The notes below the pieces were generated by a model that did no database searches, was not told the DNA's origin, and saw only the letters and a list, made by a program, of their open reading frames with translations. Source: Candidatus Defluviicoccus seviourii (GTDB lineage Bacteria > Pseudomonadota > Alphaproteobacteria > Rhodospirillales > Defluviicoccaceae). Taken from it: 64,000 nucleotides of DNA. Within the stretch, counting starts at the first letter, position 1, and each line of letters starts with the position of its first letter. Shown piece by piece: positions 33,242 through 43,145 of this stretch. The stretch is taken from assembly GCA_900609035.2 (NCBI GenBank), contig UXAT02000023.1:62001-126000 (forward strand), given 5' to 3'. The translations under genes and the position numbers were made by a program.

Positions 33242-33445
33242 ATGACCGCCCGTTCCGTTATTAATCGCTTTTGGCATGACGAGGCGGGGGCGACAGGCGT
33301 CGAATACGGGCTGCTGCTGGCGATGATTGCGCTGGCGATCCTCGGCGCCAGCACGACCATCGGCGATTTCATTACCAACGGCTTCGATGGTTTTGGCGAC
33401 ATGCTGGCCGGCGTCAGCGCGCCGGATACCGGAACCACACATTAG
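33242..33445 (+). CDS. Flp/Fap-type pilin component, orphan
   Basis: 67 residues: MTARSVINRFWHDEAGATGVEYGLLLAMIALAILGA. The G/VEYGLLL motif with a glutamate five residues after the conserved glycine is the class III prepilin-type cleavage and assembly signal of Flp (tight-adherence) pili, followed by the hydrophobic helix. The frame extends to ATG 33197, but ATG 33242 has AGAGG six bases ahead and starts as other Flp pilins do. None of the cpaA-F, tadB/C or tadZ genes needed for secretion is in the window, so this copy depends on a locus elsewhere or has another role. Confidence 0.88.
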   Translation: MTARSVINRFWHDEAGATGVEYGLLLAMIALAILGASTTIGDFITNGFDGFGDMLAGVSAPDTGTTH

Positions 33446-33499
33446 TGCAGCGGCCATCCGTGCTTCGAGGTTCAGGCGCAGGCAGGGCCCACCCTTCGC

Positions 33500-34252
33500 T
33501 CACTTCATAGCAGCCAAGGCTTCGACGACAGGGAGATTGGTCACCCTGATGATACCCATGCCCGGGTAGTCGAGGTCGATGGTCATCCATAGAGCGACCG
33601 CAAGGGCGACTCCGTAAACGGAGTCGAGCAGAGAAAAGCGCCGGCCGACACGGCCATTGCCAAAACCTATCAGGCCAACGCCGATTGCCGCCGTCCCCAG
33701 AAGGATCGACATGATCGGCCAGGGCAGATGTCTTCTCGCCATCGCGAGGTGTATCGAATGCAGATCGATGACCTCGTTGACCGGCGGCAGAACGACTCCC
33801 ATCAGTGGCGCGTTGTCCTGCGTGCCCTTGGTCGCCGCCTGCCACATTCGTTCGTGCAGGCCGCCTACTTTGGCGAGCAAGGGCTTGATCAGATCGCGTC
33901 GCTCGCCGCTCAGCAATTGGACCCGATCTGCGGTATACTCGCGCAGCGCAGCCCTCAGTTCGCCGCGATGAGGTTCGGAAATGGCATCGGCCCGCAAATA
34001 GGCGGTGCCGAGTGCATTCGCCTCTTCCACGACGATGTCCAGCCGGTCGACAAAGCGCGATGCGGCCCCGGAAAATGCGAAGCCAACAAGGAATGCAACC
34101 AAGGCGGCCGTGGATGCGCGAATCAGGGCTAATTGTCGGTCGAAAGTGTCATCAGCCGACCGGGCCAGCGACCCCAGCCAGACGCCGAGTTCGTGCGCAG
34201 CGACGACGCCACCGATCAGGCCACAAGCGAGGAGAAGCTCAGTCACCCGCAT
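33500..34252 (-). CDS. Bestrophin-like / DUF4239-type membrane protein
   Basis: 250 residues with two helices near the N-terminus (residues 5-25 and 45-65) and two near the C-terminus (about 180-225). The text AFLVGFAFSGAASRFVDRLDIVVEEANALGTAYLRAD is typical of the bestrophin-like domain family, whose members are predicted ion channels but are mostly uncharacterised. ATG 34252 has no strong ribosome-binding site. It is downstream of yejF on the same strand, separated by 78 bases that include part of a dispersed repeat, and converges on the Flp gene. Confidence 0.75.
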   Translation of the reverse strand: MRVTELLLACGLIGGVVAAHELGVWLGSLARSADDTFDRQLALIRASTAALVAFLVGFAFSGAASRFVDRLDIVVEEANALGTAYLRADAISEPHRGELRAALREYTADRVQLLSGERRDLIKPLLAKVGGLHERMWQAATKGTQDNAPLMGVVLPPVNEVIDLHSIHLAMARRHLPWPIMSILLGTAAIGVGLIGFGNGRVGRRFSLLDSVYGVALAVALWMTIDLDYPGMGIIRVTNLPVVEALAAMK

Positions 34253-34311
34253 ACGATGACCGCCATGCCGGTCTCCCTTTGCAGAACCTTCGAGACAATA
34301 TCCGATGCACC

Positions 34312-34334
34312 CTCTGTTTGTGCCAGTGCACTAG
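34312..34334 (-). repeat. Isolated copy of the left end of the 117-bp repeat
   Basis: Read on the minus strand from 34334, 22 of 23 bases match the left end of the second tandem copy at 45662, starting with CTAG and running through GGCACAAAC to CAGAG. The TAG of this CTAG is the yejF stop codon (34333-34331). The rest of the repeat, including the right hairpin arm, is absent. Confidence 0.7.
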
Positions 34335-35947
34335 ACAATCTGCAGCTGCGGATCGAAGGCGGCCGCGATCAAGGCCCGCGTGTAGGGATCGCGCGGCCGA
34401 CTGAAGATCGCATCCGCCGGCCCCTGCTCGACGACGCGCCCCGCCCGCAGCACCAGGAGATCGTGCGCAAGCGCGCGGACCACGCGCAGATCGTGACTGA
34501 TAAAGATGTAGGCGAGGCCATGCGTCCGCTGCAGGGTCTTCAACAAATCCACGATTTGCGCCTGCACGGAAATGTCGAGCGCGCTGGTCGGCTCATCCAG
34601 CACGATCAACTTGGGTTTCAGGACCAGCGCGCGGGCGATCGCGATCCGTTGCCGCTGGCCGCCTGAGAACTCGTGCGGATAGCGGTGCTGCGCGTCTGGA
34701 TCGAGGCCGACCTCGCTCAAGGCACGGGCAACGGCCGCCTCCAGCTCCTCCTTCGACGCGCACAGGCGGTGGATCGTCAGGCCCTCGCCGACAATCTGGC
34801 CAACCGACATGCGCGGGCTCAGGCTGCCGAAGGGGTCCTGAAAGACGATCTGCATGCGCCGACGGAGCGGTCGCAACCCCTTCCAGCCAAGGCCCTGCAA
34901 AGCTTGGCCTTCAAAGGCAATGGCGCCCTCGCTTCGTTGCAGCCGCAAGAGCGCCCGGCCGAGCGTGCTCTTGCCCGAGCCGCTCTCGCCAACCACGCCC
35001 AGCGTATGCCCCGCGCGCACGCTCACGCTGACGCCATCGACCGCCTTGACGTAACCGACCGTCCGCCGCAGCACACCGCGGCGGATCGGCAGCCAAACCT
35101 TGGCGGCATCCGCACGCAGAAGTTCCTGAGCACCCACAGGCGGCGGATCGGGCAGCCCCTTCGGTTCGGCCGCCAGCAGCGCTTGCGTGTACGGATGGCT
35201 GGGCTGGCGCAGGACCTCGGCACAGGCGCCCTCCTCGACGATCAGCCCGTCCTTCATCACGCACACCCGCTCCGCAATCCGGCGGACGATGCCGAGATCG
35301 TGCGTGATCAGCAGCAGCGCCATCTGCAGGCTGCGCTGCAGATCCTTGAGCAGCGAGAGGATCTGCGCCTGGATGGTCACATCAAGCGCGGTCGTCGGCT
35401 CGTCCGCAATCAAGAGGTCGGGCTTGTTGGCGAGCGCGATTGCAATCATCAGCCGCTGCTGCTGGCCGCCGGAGAACTCGTGCGGCAGGGCATGCAGCCG
35501 CGTTCCCGCCTCCTCGAACCCCACCAGCCGCAAAAGCTCACCGACGCGCGCCTGCAGGTGGCGGCGCGAACCGGTATTGTGCACGGCGAGCACTTCTTCG
35601 ATCTGGCGGCCGATCGGGTGCAACGGGCTGAGCGACGTCAGCGGCTCTTGAAAGATCATCGTGATCCGATTGCCGCGCAACGCCTGCATGCGCTGCCGCG
35701 GCGCCTGCATCAGATCCTCGCCGCGAAACCGGATCGCGCCGGACGGATGCCAGGCCTGCGGATACGGCAGAAGCCGCATGATCGAGAGTGCGGTTGCCGA
35801 CTTGCCGCTGCCGCTCTCGCCCACCAGCGCCACGGTCTCGCCGTGGCCGATCGTGAAGCTGGCGCCGCGCACGGCCTTGACCTCGCCTGCGCCGCGGCCG
35901 AACGAGACGGCCAGATTCTCGACAGCAAGCAGCGGCGGTGAACTCAT
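34331..35947 (-). CDS. yejF: Oligopeptide/microcin C-type ABC transporter, double ATPase subunit
   Basis: 538 residues with two complete ABC ATPase halves. First half: Walker A GESGSGKSATAL near residue 40, signature FSGGQQQRLMIA, Walker B LLIADEPTTALD. Second half: GESGSGKSTLGRAL near 320, signature EFSGGQRQRIAIARAL, Walker B LIVLDEPTSALD. Fused DppD/DppF-like ATPases of this kind belong to YejABEF systems that import small peptides. The start overlaps the yejE stop (ATGA). The stop codon TAG forms part of a dispersed repeat element. Confidence 0.95.
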   Translation of the reverse strand: MSSPPLLAVENLAVSFGRGAGEVKAVRGASFTIGHGETVALVGESGSGKSATALSIMRLLPYPQAWHPSGAIRFRGEDLMQAPRQRMQALRGNRITMIFQEPLTSLSPLHPIGRQIEEVLAVHNTGSRRHLQARVGELLRLVGFEEAGTRLHALPHEFSGGQQQRLMIAIALANKPDLLIADEPTTALDVTIQAQILSLLKDLQRSLQMALLLITHDLGIVRRIAERVCVMKDGLIVEEGACAEVLRQPSHPYTQALLAAEPKGLPDPPPVGAQELLRADAAKVWLPIRRGVLRRTVGYVKAVDGVSVSVRAGHTLGVVGESGSGKSTLGRALLRLQRSEGAIAFEGQALQGLGWKGLRPLRRRMQIVFQDPFGSLSPRMSVGQIVGEGLTIHRLCASKEELEAAVARALSEVGLDPDAQHRYPHEFSGGQRQRIAIARALVLKPKLIVLDEPTSALDISVQAQIVDLLKTLQRTHGLAYIFISHDLRVVRALAHDLLVLRAGRVVEQGPADAIFSRPRDPYTRALIAAAFDPQLQIV

Positions 35948-37047
35948 CGGCCGGTCCCGTGCACGCCCGGCGCCGCCCCGCCGGCAAACGTCTTGCGCGG
36001 ATCGAAGGCATCGCGCACGGCCTCGCCAATGAAGATCAGGAGCGACAGCGTGACGGCGATGACGAAGAAGCCGGTCAGGCCCAGCCAGGGCGCCTTAAGG
36101 TTGGCCTTGCCCTGGGCCAGGAGCTCACCCAGCGACGCGGAGCCCGGCGGCAGGCCGATGCCGAGGAAATCAAGCCCGGTCAGTGCCGTCACCGATCCGG
36201 CAAGGATGAACGGGAGGAAGGTAAGCGTCGCCACCATCGCATTGGGCAGCACGTGGCGGACCATGATGACGAGGTCTGAGGCACCCAGCGCGCGTGCCGC
36301 CCGCACGTAATCGAAGTTGCGGGTGCGCAGGAACTCCGCCCGCACCACGCCGACCAAGCCCATCCACTGAAACAACAAAAGAATGCCAAGCAGCCACCAG
36401 AACGTCGGCTCGATGACGCTGGTCAGGATTATGAGCACGTAGAGGATTGGCACCGATGACCAGACTTCGATGAAGCGCTGAAAGGCGAGATCGATCCAGC
36501 CGCCGAAGTAGCCCTGCACAGCGCCTGCGGCGACGCCGATCAGCGCCGAGAAGATCGTCAAGCTGAAGCCGAACAGCACCGAGATGCGAAAGCCGTACAG
36601 CGTGCGGGCGACGACGTCGCGGGCCTGGTCATCGGTGCCGAGCCAGTGCTGTGCCGAGGGCGGCGCTGGTGCAGGCACCGGGATATCCCAGGCGACGGTG
36701 CGATGGCTGTAAGGGATCAGCGGCCGGAGCAGCCAGCCCTTCGCCGCGATCAGCTCGCGGACCGCCGGATCGGAGTAATCGGCCTCGGTCGGGAAGACGC
36801 CGCCGAAGGCCGTCTCCGGATACGCCGCAACGAGGGGGAAATACCATTGGCCATCGTAGCGGATGACAAGCGGCCGGTCGTTCGCGATCAATTCGGCGAA
36901 GAGGCTGATGACGAACAAGGCCGCGAACGCCCACAGCGACCAGAAGCCGCGACGGTTGGCCTTGAACGCGTCGAGGCGGCGACGGGTCAGCGGCGTGATG
37001 CGGATACCGAAAAGGCGCGACGTGTGGTCGGCTGCGGGCACGCTCAC
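35944..37047 (-). CDS. yejE: Oligopeptide ABC transporter permease YejE
   Basis: 367 residues of the DppC/OppC-like permease type: a first helix near residues 30-50 ([20 protein letters not shown]), a large periplasmic segment ([20 protein letters not shown]), then five helices with the ATPase-coupling loop [23 protein letters not shown]. The frame is open for another 150 codons upstream across yejB, but that text is a shadow of yejB. GTG 37047 overlaps the yejB stop (GTGA) and begins the real protein. Confidence 0.93.
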   Translation of the reverse strand: MSVPAADHTSRLFGIRITPLTRRRLDAFKANRRGFWSLWAFAALFVISLFAELIANDRPLVIRYDGQWYFPLVAAYPETAFGGVFPTEADYSDPAVRELIAAKGWLLRPLIPYSHRTVAWDIPVPAPAPPSAQHWLGTDDQARDVVARTLYGFRISVLFGFSLTIFSALIGVAAGAVQGYFGGWIDLAFQRFIEVWSSVPILYVLIILTSVIEPTFWWLLGILLLFQWMGLVGVVRAEFLRTRNFDYVRAARALGASDLVIMVRHVLPNAMVATLTFLPFILAGSVTALTGLDFLGIGLPPGSASLGELLAQGKANLKAPWLGLTGFFVIAVTLSLLIFIGEAVRDAFDPRKTFAGGAAPGVHGTGR

Positions 37048-38144
37048 GCCTCCCGTCGCTCGAAGTCGATACGCGGATCGACGAGCGTGTACATCAGATC
37101 GCTCACCAGATTGAGGATGAGGCCGATCAGGGAGAAGAAATAGAGGGTGCCGAACATCAAGGGATAGTCGCGATTGAAGGCGGCCTCGAAGCCGAGCAGG
37201 CCGAGGCCGTCGAGCGAAAAGATCACCTCGATGAACACCGTACCGGTGAAGAGGATGCTGACAAATGCGCTGGGAAAGCCGGCGATCACGATCAGCATCG
37301 CATTGCGAAAGACGTGGCCCAAGAGGACCTGGCGCTCGCTCAAGCCCTTGGCACGAGCCGTCATGACGTATTGCTGATGGATCTGATCGAGGAAGGAATT
37401 CTTGGTCAGCATCGTCAGCGTCGCGAAGCCGCCGATGACCATCGCCGTCCACGGCAACGCCATGTGCCAGAGGTAGTCGAGGATCCGGTCCGGCCACGAC
37501 AGTTCGTGCCAGTTGTCGGAAACGAGGCCACGCAAGGGGAACCAGTCGAGATAACTGCCGCCCGCGAAAATCACCAGCAGCAGCACCGCGAACAGGAACG
37601 ACGGCACGGCATTGCCGATGACGACGACGACCGAGGACCAGACGTCGAACCGGCTGCCGTCGCGCACCGCCTTGACGATGCCGAGCGGGATCGAGATCAG
37701 ATAGACGATCAGCGTTGTGCCGAGGCCGAGCGAGATCGAAACCGGCATCTTGTCCAGCACGAGGTCGACGACCGAGCGGCTGCGAAAGTAGCTCTCGCCG
37801 AAATCGAAGACGGCATAGTCGCGCATCATCTTGAGGAAGCGCTCGTGCAGCGGGCGATCGAAGCCGAACTGGTGCTCCAGCTCGGCAATGAACTCCGGAT
37901 CGAGGCCCTGCGCGCCACGGTAGCGGCTTGAGCCGGCCGCGGCCGGCGCTTGCGGAGCCGCCGCTTCGCCCGAGCCGGCGCGCGTCACCCGCTCGGTGAT
38001 CGCCGCCCCCTCGCCGGTCAGGCGCGCGATCACCTGCTCGACCGGGCCGCCGGGCGCCGTCTGGATGATGACGAAGTTGACGACCATGATCGCGAACAGC
38101 GTCGGCACGATCAGCAGCAGGCGGCGGACGATGTAGCCGAGCAT
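37044..38144 (-). CDS. yejB: Oligopeptide ABC transporter permease YejB
   Basis: 366 residues of the DppB type, starting [42 protein letters not shown]. The coupling loop is [32 protein letters not shown], and [33 protein letters not shown] gives the last helices. The Gly/Ala-rich insert at residues 55-75 is typical of YejB proteins. It lies seven bases after yejA and overlaps yejE. Confidence 0.95.
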   Translation of the reverse strand: MLGYIVRRLLLIVPTLFAIMVVNFVIIQTAPGGPVEQVIARLTGEGAAITERVTRAGSGEAAAPQAPAAAGSSRYRGAQGLDPEFIAELEHQFGFDRPLHERFLKMMRDYAVFDFGESYFRSRSVVDLVLDKMPVSISLGLGTTLIVYLISIPLGIVKAVRDGSRFDVWSSVVVVIGNAVPSFLFAVLLLVIFAGGSYLDWFPLRGLVSDNWHELSWPDRILDYLWHMALPWTAMVIGGFATLTMLTKNSFLDQIHQQYVMTARAKGLSERQVLLGHVFRNAMLIVIAGFPSAFVSILFTGTVFIEVIFSLDGLGLLGFEAAFNRDYPLMFGTLYFFSLIGLILNLVSDLMYTLVDPRIDFERREA

Positions 38145-38151
38145 GCGGGAC

Positions 38152-40032
38152 CTACCTCCCTGCCGTCGCGAGCCGTTGCAGCGCCTTATCCTTGGCGGGA
38201 TCGAACCACCAGGTGTCGATGCTGACCCCGCGCGGCGCCGTCATCGCCGGCCGGCCGAAGCGGTCCCAGAAAAGGATCCGGTCAGCGGCCGAATGCCAGC
38301 CCGGAATGACGTAGTGGCCCCACAGCAGGACACGATCGAGGGCGCGGGTCCGCTCGACCAGGCTTTCGCGATCGGGCGCGGTGATGATGAGGTCGATCAG
38401 CCGATCGACCACCGGATCCTTGATGCCGGCGTAGTTGCGCGAACCTTCCGTAACGGCGGCCTGCGATCCCCAGAAACTGCGCTGTTCGTTGCCGGGCGAC
38501 TCCGACTGGCCCCACACCAGCATCGCCATGTCGAAGTCGAAGGCGCGCAGGCGGTTGATGTACTGCGATTCGTCGACCAGACGGATGTCGGCCTCGATGC
38601 CGAGCCGGGCCAGGTTGCGGCGAAACGGCAGCATGATGCGCTCGAACCCGGCATTGACGATCAGGATTTCGAAGCGGAACGGGGCGCCGGTCGCCGCATT
38701 CACCAGCTTGAAGTCCTTAACCTGCCAGCCGGATTCTTTCAGGAGCGCCAGCGCCCGCTCCAGATTCGCCCGCGGCCAGCCGCTGCCGTCGGTTGCGGGC
38801 GGCTGGAAGGCGTGCGTGAACACTTCTGCCGGTACTTGGGCACGGAACGGTTCCAGCAGCGTCCGTTCGCCGCCCTCCGGTGTGCCGCGGGCGGCCAGCT
38901 CCGAATTGCTGAAGAAGCTGTCGGTGCGCTTGTAGGTACCAAAGAACAGGACCCGGTTGGTCCACTCGAAATCGAACGCATAGCTGAGCGCGAGGCGCAC
39001 CCTGGGATCGCCGAACAACGGGCGGCGGGTGTTGAAGACGAACGCCTGCATCCCCGTCGGCCTGCCGTGCGGCACGACCTCCTTCTTGAGGCGGCCGTCG
39101 CGCACCGGTGGCACGTCGTAATCGAGCGCCCAGGCCTTGGCTTGGGTTTCCTGACGGAAATCGATCAGGCCGGCCTTCAGGGCCTCGCGCAGCACGGTTT
39201 CGTCGCGGAAATACTCGTACTGGATGCGATCGAAGTTGTTCTGGCCGCGATTGACGGCGAGATGCGCCCCCCAGTAATCGGCGACGCGCTCCATGACCAC
39301 CGAGCGGCCGGCTTCGAAGGAGGCGATCCGGTACGGCCCGCTCGACAAGGGCGGCTCCAGCGTCGAGCGCTCGAAGTCCCGGTCCTGCCAATAGTGCTTG
39401 GGCAGGATCGGCATTTCGCCAACAATCAGCGGCAGCTCGCGGTTGCCCGCCTCCTTGAAGACGAACCGGACCCGGCGTTCGCCAACCTGCTCGACGCGCG
39501 CGATCGAGGCATAATAGAAGCGGAAGAACGGCTGGCCCTTGGTCTTCAACGTTTCGAACGAGAAAATGACGTCGTCGACGGTGATCGGTGCGCCGTCATG
39601 CCAGCGCGCTTCGGGACGCAGCGTGAAAATCACCCAGGAGCGGTCAGCCGGCCATTCGATCGCCTCCGCAATCAGCCCGTAGCGGGTGAACGGCTCATCT
39701 TCACTGCCGACGGTGAGGGTCTCGGCGCCAACGCCGGCCGCCGGATTGCCGCGGGTGATGTACGGATTGAAGCTGTCGAAGCTGCCGGCGACGCCCAGGT
39801 GCATGGTGCCGCCCTTGGGCGCGTCGGGATTGACGTACTCGAAATGGGAGAAGTCCGGGCCGTACTTCGGCTCGCCGTGGAGCGCAATCGCATGTGCGCG
39901 CGTGATGTCCTCTGCGCTGGCACCTGCCACGAAGGCGATTGCCAGGAGAGCCACGACGCCGACACGCGCGAGAATGGCGCCTGCCAATCCCGTTCGCCCG
40001 CGGCACGCGCCCAAGGGCCCAACCGCCCTCAC
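38152..40032 (-). CDS. yejA: Extracellular peptide-binding protein YejA
   Basis: Solute-binding protein (SBP family 5) that presents peptides to YejBEF in the periplasm; 626 residues. A signal peptide is seen at the N-terminus ([21 protein letters not shown], cleaved before EDITRAHA). The family core includes [25 protein letters not shown] and [16 protein letters not shown]. The frame is open 65 codons further into hisN, but GTG 40032 overlaps the hisN stop (GTGA) and gives a sensible leader. Coupling to hisN implies one message for all five genes. Confidence 0.92.
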   Translation of the reverse strand: MRAVGPLGACRGRTGLAGAILARVGVVALLAIAFVAGASAEDITRAHAIALHGEPKYGPDFSHFEYVNPDAPKGGTMHLGVAGSFDSFNPYITRGNPAAGVGAETLTVGSEDEPFTRYGLIAEAIEWPADRSWVIFTLRPEARWHDGAPITVDDVIFSFETLKTKGQPFFRFYYASIARVEQVGERRVRFVFKEAGNRELPLIVGEMPILPKHYWQDRDFERSTLEPPLSSGPYRIASFEAGRSVVMERVADYWGAHLAVNRGQNNFDRIQYEYFRDETVLREALKAGLIDFRQETQAKAWALDYDVPPVRDGRLKKEVVPHGRPTGMQAFVFNTRRPLFGDPRVRLALSYAFDFEWTNRVLFFGTYKRTDSFFSNSELAARGTPEGGERTLLEPFRAQVPAEVFTHAFQPPATDGSGWPRANLERALALLKESGWQVKDFKLVNAATGAPFRFEILIVNAGFERIMLPFRRNLARLGIEADIRLVDESQYINRLRAFDFDMAMLVWGQSESPGNEQRSFWGSQAAVTEGSRNYAGIKDPVVDRLIDLIITAPDRESLVERTRALDRVLLWGHYVIPGWHSAADRILFWDRFGRPAMTAPRGVSIDTWWFDPAKDKALQRLATAGR

Positions 40033-40802
40033 CCAGCGAGGGCCCGCTGCGCAGCGGCGTGCAGGGCCGGATCGCCGGCGGCGAGCACGCGGCCATCGGA
40101 GCCAAGCCCAAGCGGCTTGCCCTGCCAGTCGGTAATGACGCCGCCCGCACCTTCGATCACCGGCACCAGCGCGCAATAATCGTAGGCTTGCGTCGACGCC
40201 TCGCAGACGAGATCGACCCAGCCGCACGACAGAAGGCCATAGGCGTAGCAGTCAGCCCCGTAGACGGCGGCATAGCAGTTGGCGCGCAGCCGCTCGAAGG
40301 CGGAAGCGTCGGCACCTTGGAACATCTGCGGCGAGGTGGCATAGAGCCAGGCCCCGGCCAAACCGCTACACGAACGCACCCGCACCGGCTGGCGGTTGTA
40401 GAGGGTCTCCTGGCCGGCGACGCCGACCCAGCGCTCGTTCAAGGCCGGCATGTCGATCACGCCAACGACCGGCCTGCCCTCGTGCAGGAGCGCGATCAGG
40501 GTGCCGAACAACGGCTTGCCGGTTACGAACGCTTTGGTCCCGTCGATCGGATCGAGAACCCAGACGAAAGCGGCATCCGCCCGCGCGACACCGTGCTCCT
40601 CGCCGAAAATCCCATGCTCCGGATACGCGGCTTCGATCATGCGGCGCATGGCCGCCTCGGCCTCGCGGTCGGCGATGGTGACCGGGCTCTGATCCGCCTT
40701 GATCTCGAAGCCGAGGCCGGTGCGGAAATGGCGCAGCACCAGCGGCCGGACCGCGTCCGCCAGGTCCTGGGCCAGGACGGCGAAGGTGGCGTAGCGGTCC
40801 AT
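40029..40802 (-). CDS. hisN: Histidinol-phosphatase, inositol-monophosphatase family
   Basis: 257 residues of the Mg-dependent IMPase fold: metal ligands Glu68/Glu69 in IFGEEHG, Asp84 and Asp87 in DPIDGTKAF, and the later metal aspartate in STQAYDYCALVPVIEGAGG. The DPIDGTKAFVTGKPLFGTLIAL form matches HisN-type histidinol-phosphatases, which finish histidine synthesis in many alphaproteobacteria. A role on inositol phosphate or PAP cannot be excluded from sequence alone. It follows the cytochrome c gene by 26 bases and overlaps yejA. Confidence 0.87.
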   Translation of the reverse strand: MDRYATFAVLAQDLADAVRPLVLRHFRTGLGFEIKADQSPVTIADREAEAAMRRMIEAAYPEHGIFGEEHGVARADAAFVWVLDPIDGTKAFVTGKPLFGTLIALLHEGRPVVGVIDMPALNERWVGVAGQETLYNRQPVRVRSCSGLAGAWLYATSPQMFQGADASAFERLRANCYAAVYGADCYAYGLLSCGWVDLVCEASTQAYDYCALVPVIEGAGGVITDWQGKPLGLGSDGRVLAAGDPALHAAAQRALAG

Positions 40803-40828
40803 CGGCGCGAGCCGGCCGGCCGCCAGCT

Positions 40829-41365
40829 CTAGGGAAGCGGCTTGGGCGAGTCGCTGCGCGTGCGGAGATAAGCGATGACGGCCGCACGGTCGTCGGCGCT
40901 CTTGAGGCCGGCAAACGTCATCTTGTTGCCCGGCGCGTATTCCTTCGGCGACGTGAGGAAGGTGTTCAGGTGCTCATAGGTCCATTCGCCGCCCTTGCCG
41001 GTCATCGCCGCGGAATACGAAAAGCCGGGAGACGATGCGGTCGGCCGTCCGACAACACCCCACAGATTCGGCCCCACCTTGTGCCCGGCGCCGGATTCGG
41101 CGACATGGCAGGCCTTGCACTTGCCGAACACTTTCTCGCCTGCCGCAGGGTCCGCCGTCGCCAGAAGCTCGCCAATGCTCTTCTCCGGACCGGCTGCCGC
41201 TGCCGGCTCGGCCGGCGCTTCCTCCTTGGTGGCCGCGGCATGAACGGCGCCGCCCACGTGCGGGGCGATCGGAACCAGGAGGTTGCCCACGAAGTTCGCG
41301 CCGTAAATCAGCCATGCGGAGATCAGGACCGACGCGCCCATCTTTTCCAGCAACGAGAAATGCAT
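40829..41365 (-). CDS. Membrane-anchored cytochrome c (CycM-like)
   Basis: 178 residues. An uncleaved N-terminal helix (about residues 10-32) anchors it in the inner membrane, followed by an Ala/Glu/Pro-rich linker (residues 40-62) and a class I cytochrome c domain: heme site CKACH with Cys83, Cys86 and His87, and the axial Met149 in GNKMTFAGL. CycM carries electrons from bc1 to aa3 oxidase. The frame is open to 41437, but ATG 41365 starts the conserved text. It is divergent from kdsB-pheA; the cycM/kdsB/pheA neighbourhood is known from other alphaproteobacteria. Confidence 0.9.
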   Translation of the reverse strand: MHFSLLEKMGASVLISAWLIYGANFVGNLLVPIAPHVGGAVHAAATKEEAPAEPAAAAGPEKSIGELLATADPAAGEKVFGKCKACHVAESGAGHKVGPNLWGVVGRPTASSPGFSYSAAMTGKGGEWTYEHLNTFLTSPKEYAPGNKMTFAGLKSADDRAAVIAYLRTRSDSPKPLP

Positions 41366-41502
41366 CGATGTTATCCTTCTTCTTTCCGTTCGCCCCGCAG
41401 AGGAATTCCGCAGCCGCACTCTAGCGCCGAACACCACGGCCGTTCAACGTTGTGCATGGGCGAACTGGCCCCGACGCTGGTTCTGTGCTATCAGCCGCGC
41501 CC

Positions 41503-42282
41503 ATGTCGAAAAAACCTGCCTCGATCATCATGATTCCCGCCCGCATGGCGTCCACGCGCCTGCCGGGCAAGCCGCTGGCCGATATTCTCGGCGCGCCCAT
41601 GATCGTCCACGTCTGGCGCCGCGCATGCGAAGCGGACGCAGGCCCGGTGGTCGTCGCCTGCGCTGAACCCGAGATCGCCGACGCCGTGACGGCGGCTGGC
41701 GGCCGCGCCGTGCTGACCAGCCCCGACCTGCCGTCCGGCTCCGATCGGATTTTCGCCGCACTGGAGGCGGTCGATCCCGACGGGCGCTTCGATACCGTCG
41801 TCAACCTGCAGGGCGATCTGCCGACCATCGACCCGGTTGCCATCCACGCAGCCCTGAAGCCGCTTGCCGATCCCGAAGTCGACATCGCCACCCTGGTTGC
41901 CCTGATCGCCGATGCCGAGGAGCGGGACGATCCCAACGTCGTCAAGGCGGTCGTGGCGCTGGCGCCGGGCGCCGATACAGGCCGTGCGCTCTACTTCAGC
42001 CGCTGCCCGGTGCCCTGGGGCGAGGGGGCGCACTATCACCACATCGGCATCTATGCCTACCGCCGTGCCGCGCTCGCCCGCTTCGTGACGCTGCCGCCCG
42101 GTATCCTTGAGAAGCGTGAACGGCTGGAACAGTTGCGGGCACTCGAGAACGGCATGCGGATCGACGCAGCGCTGGTCGAGACGGTGCCGTTCGGCGTCGA
42201 TACGCAAGGCGACCTCGAGCGCGCCCGCATGGTGCTTGCCGCACACCGCGCTGGCGGGCCATCCCAGGGGACACGCACATGA
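41503..42282 (+). CDS. kdsB: 3-deoxy-manno-octulosonate cytidylyltransferase
   Basis: Activates Kdo with CTP for lipopolysaccharide core synthesis; 259 residues. N-terminal [21 protein letters not shown] is the CTP-binding signature; [29 protein letters not shown] and [14 protein letters not shown] are family text. The frame reaches ATG 41452, but ATG 41503 gives the family start [15 protein letters not shown]. Its stop overlaps the pheA start (ATGA at 42279-42282). The 137 bases upstream separate it from the divergent cytochrome gene and should hold both promoters. Confidence 0.94.
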   Translation: MSKKPASIIMIPARMASTRLPGKPLADILGAPMIVHVWRRACEADAGPVVVACAEPEIADAVTAAGGRAVLTSPDLPSGSDRIFAALEAVDPDGRFDTVVNLQGDLPTIDPVAIHAALKPLADPEVDIATLVALIADAEERDDPNVVKAVVALAPGADTGRALYFSRCPVPWGEGAHYHHIGIYAYRRAALARFVTLPPGILEKRERLEQLRALENGMRIDAALVETVPFGVDTQGDLERARMVLAAHRAGGPSQGTRT

Positions 42283-43139
42283 GCGATCCGCAGCGCACGA
42301 TCGCCTTTCAGGGATCCCCCGGCGCCTACTCCGACCTCGCCTGCCGGACGTCACGCCCGGAACTCGAAACACTCCCGTGCCGGTCCTTCGACGATGCGTT
42401 CGCGGCGGTGCGCGATGGCGCCGCTGGGCTGGCAATGATCCCGATCGAGAACTCGGTCGCCGGCCGCGTCGCCGACATTCACCATCTGCTGCCGAATTCC
42501 GGCCTGCACATCATCGGCGAGCACTTCCAGCGGGTGAATCATCATCTGCTGGGACTTAAAGGGGCGCGGATCCAGCAGCTAACGCACGTGCACAGCCACA
42601 TCCACGCGCTCAATCAGTGCCGCACCCTGATCCGGGAGCTGCGGCTGGAGCCGGTCGTGCGGCTTGATACCGCCGGCGCAGCCGCCGAGATTGCAGCCGC
42701 CGGCGATGCCAGCCAAGCGGTGATCGCATCCGAGTTGGCTGGCGACATCTACGGCCTCGTCTCGCTCAAGGCCAACATCGAGGATGCACAGCACAACACG
42801 ACCCGGTTCCTGATCATGGCGAAGGAGCCCGTGATCCCGCACCCGAAGTCGGGACCGGTGATGACCAGCTTCGTCTTTCGCGTCCGTAACGTCCCGGCTG
42901 CGCTTTACAAGGCGCTCGGCGGTTTTGCCACCAATGGCATCAACATGACCAAGCTGGAAAGCTACCTTGTCGGCGAGCGCTTCAACGCAGCGCAGTTCTA
43001 TGCCGAGGTCGAGGGGCACCCGGAGCACAAGCCGCTGCGCCTCGCGATCGAAGAACTCGATTTCTTCTCACGCGAGGTGCGCATTCTCGGCGTCTTCCCG
43101 CAGCACTCCTACCGCTGGGAAACCGACGGCACGCTCTAG
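42279..43139 (+). CDS. pheA: Prephenate dehydratase
   Basis: Monofunctional 286-residue enzyme making phenylpyruvate for phenylalanine synthesis; no chorismate mutase domain is attached. Catalytic domain text: [32 protein letters not shown], and the conserved Thr-Arg-Phe in [12 protein letters not shown]. The regulatory ACT domain follows ([33 protein letters not shown], with the ESYL Phe-binding motif), so feedback inhibition by phenylalanine is likely. It ends LYKA-type text then TAG inside CTAGAGC, the same edge seen at repeat borders. Confidence 0.95.
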   Translation: MSDPQRTIAFQGSPGAYSDLACRTSRPELETLPCRSFDDAFAAVRDGAAGLAMIPIENSVAGRVADIHHLLPNSGLHIIGEHFQRVNHHLLGLKGARIQQLTHVHSHIHALNQCRTLIRELRLEPVVRLDTAGAAAEIAAAGDASQAVIASELAGDIYGLVSLKANIEDAQHNTTRFLIMAKEPVIPHPKSGPVMTSFVFRVRNVPAALYKALGGFATNGINMTKLESYLVGERFNAAQFYAEVEGHPEHKPLRLAIEELDFFSREVRILGVFPQHSYRWETDGTL

Positions 43140-43145
43140 AGCGGA

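Noticed and set aside
37048..37497. 150-codon N-terminal extension of yejE
   Set aside because: The text is an out-of-frame reading of yejB; the GTG overlapping the yejB stop starts the real permease.
38143..40179. 678-codon plus-strand frame over yejA
   Set aside because: Antisense to a clear solute-binding protein gene; GC-shadow composition.
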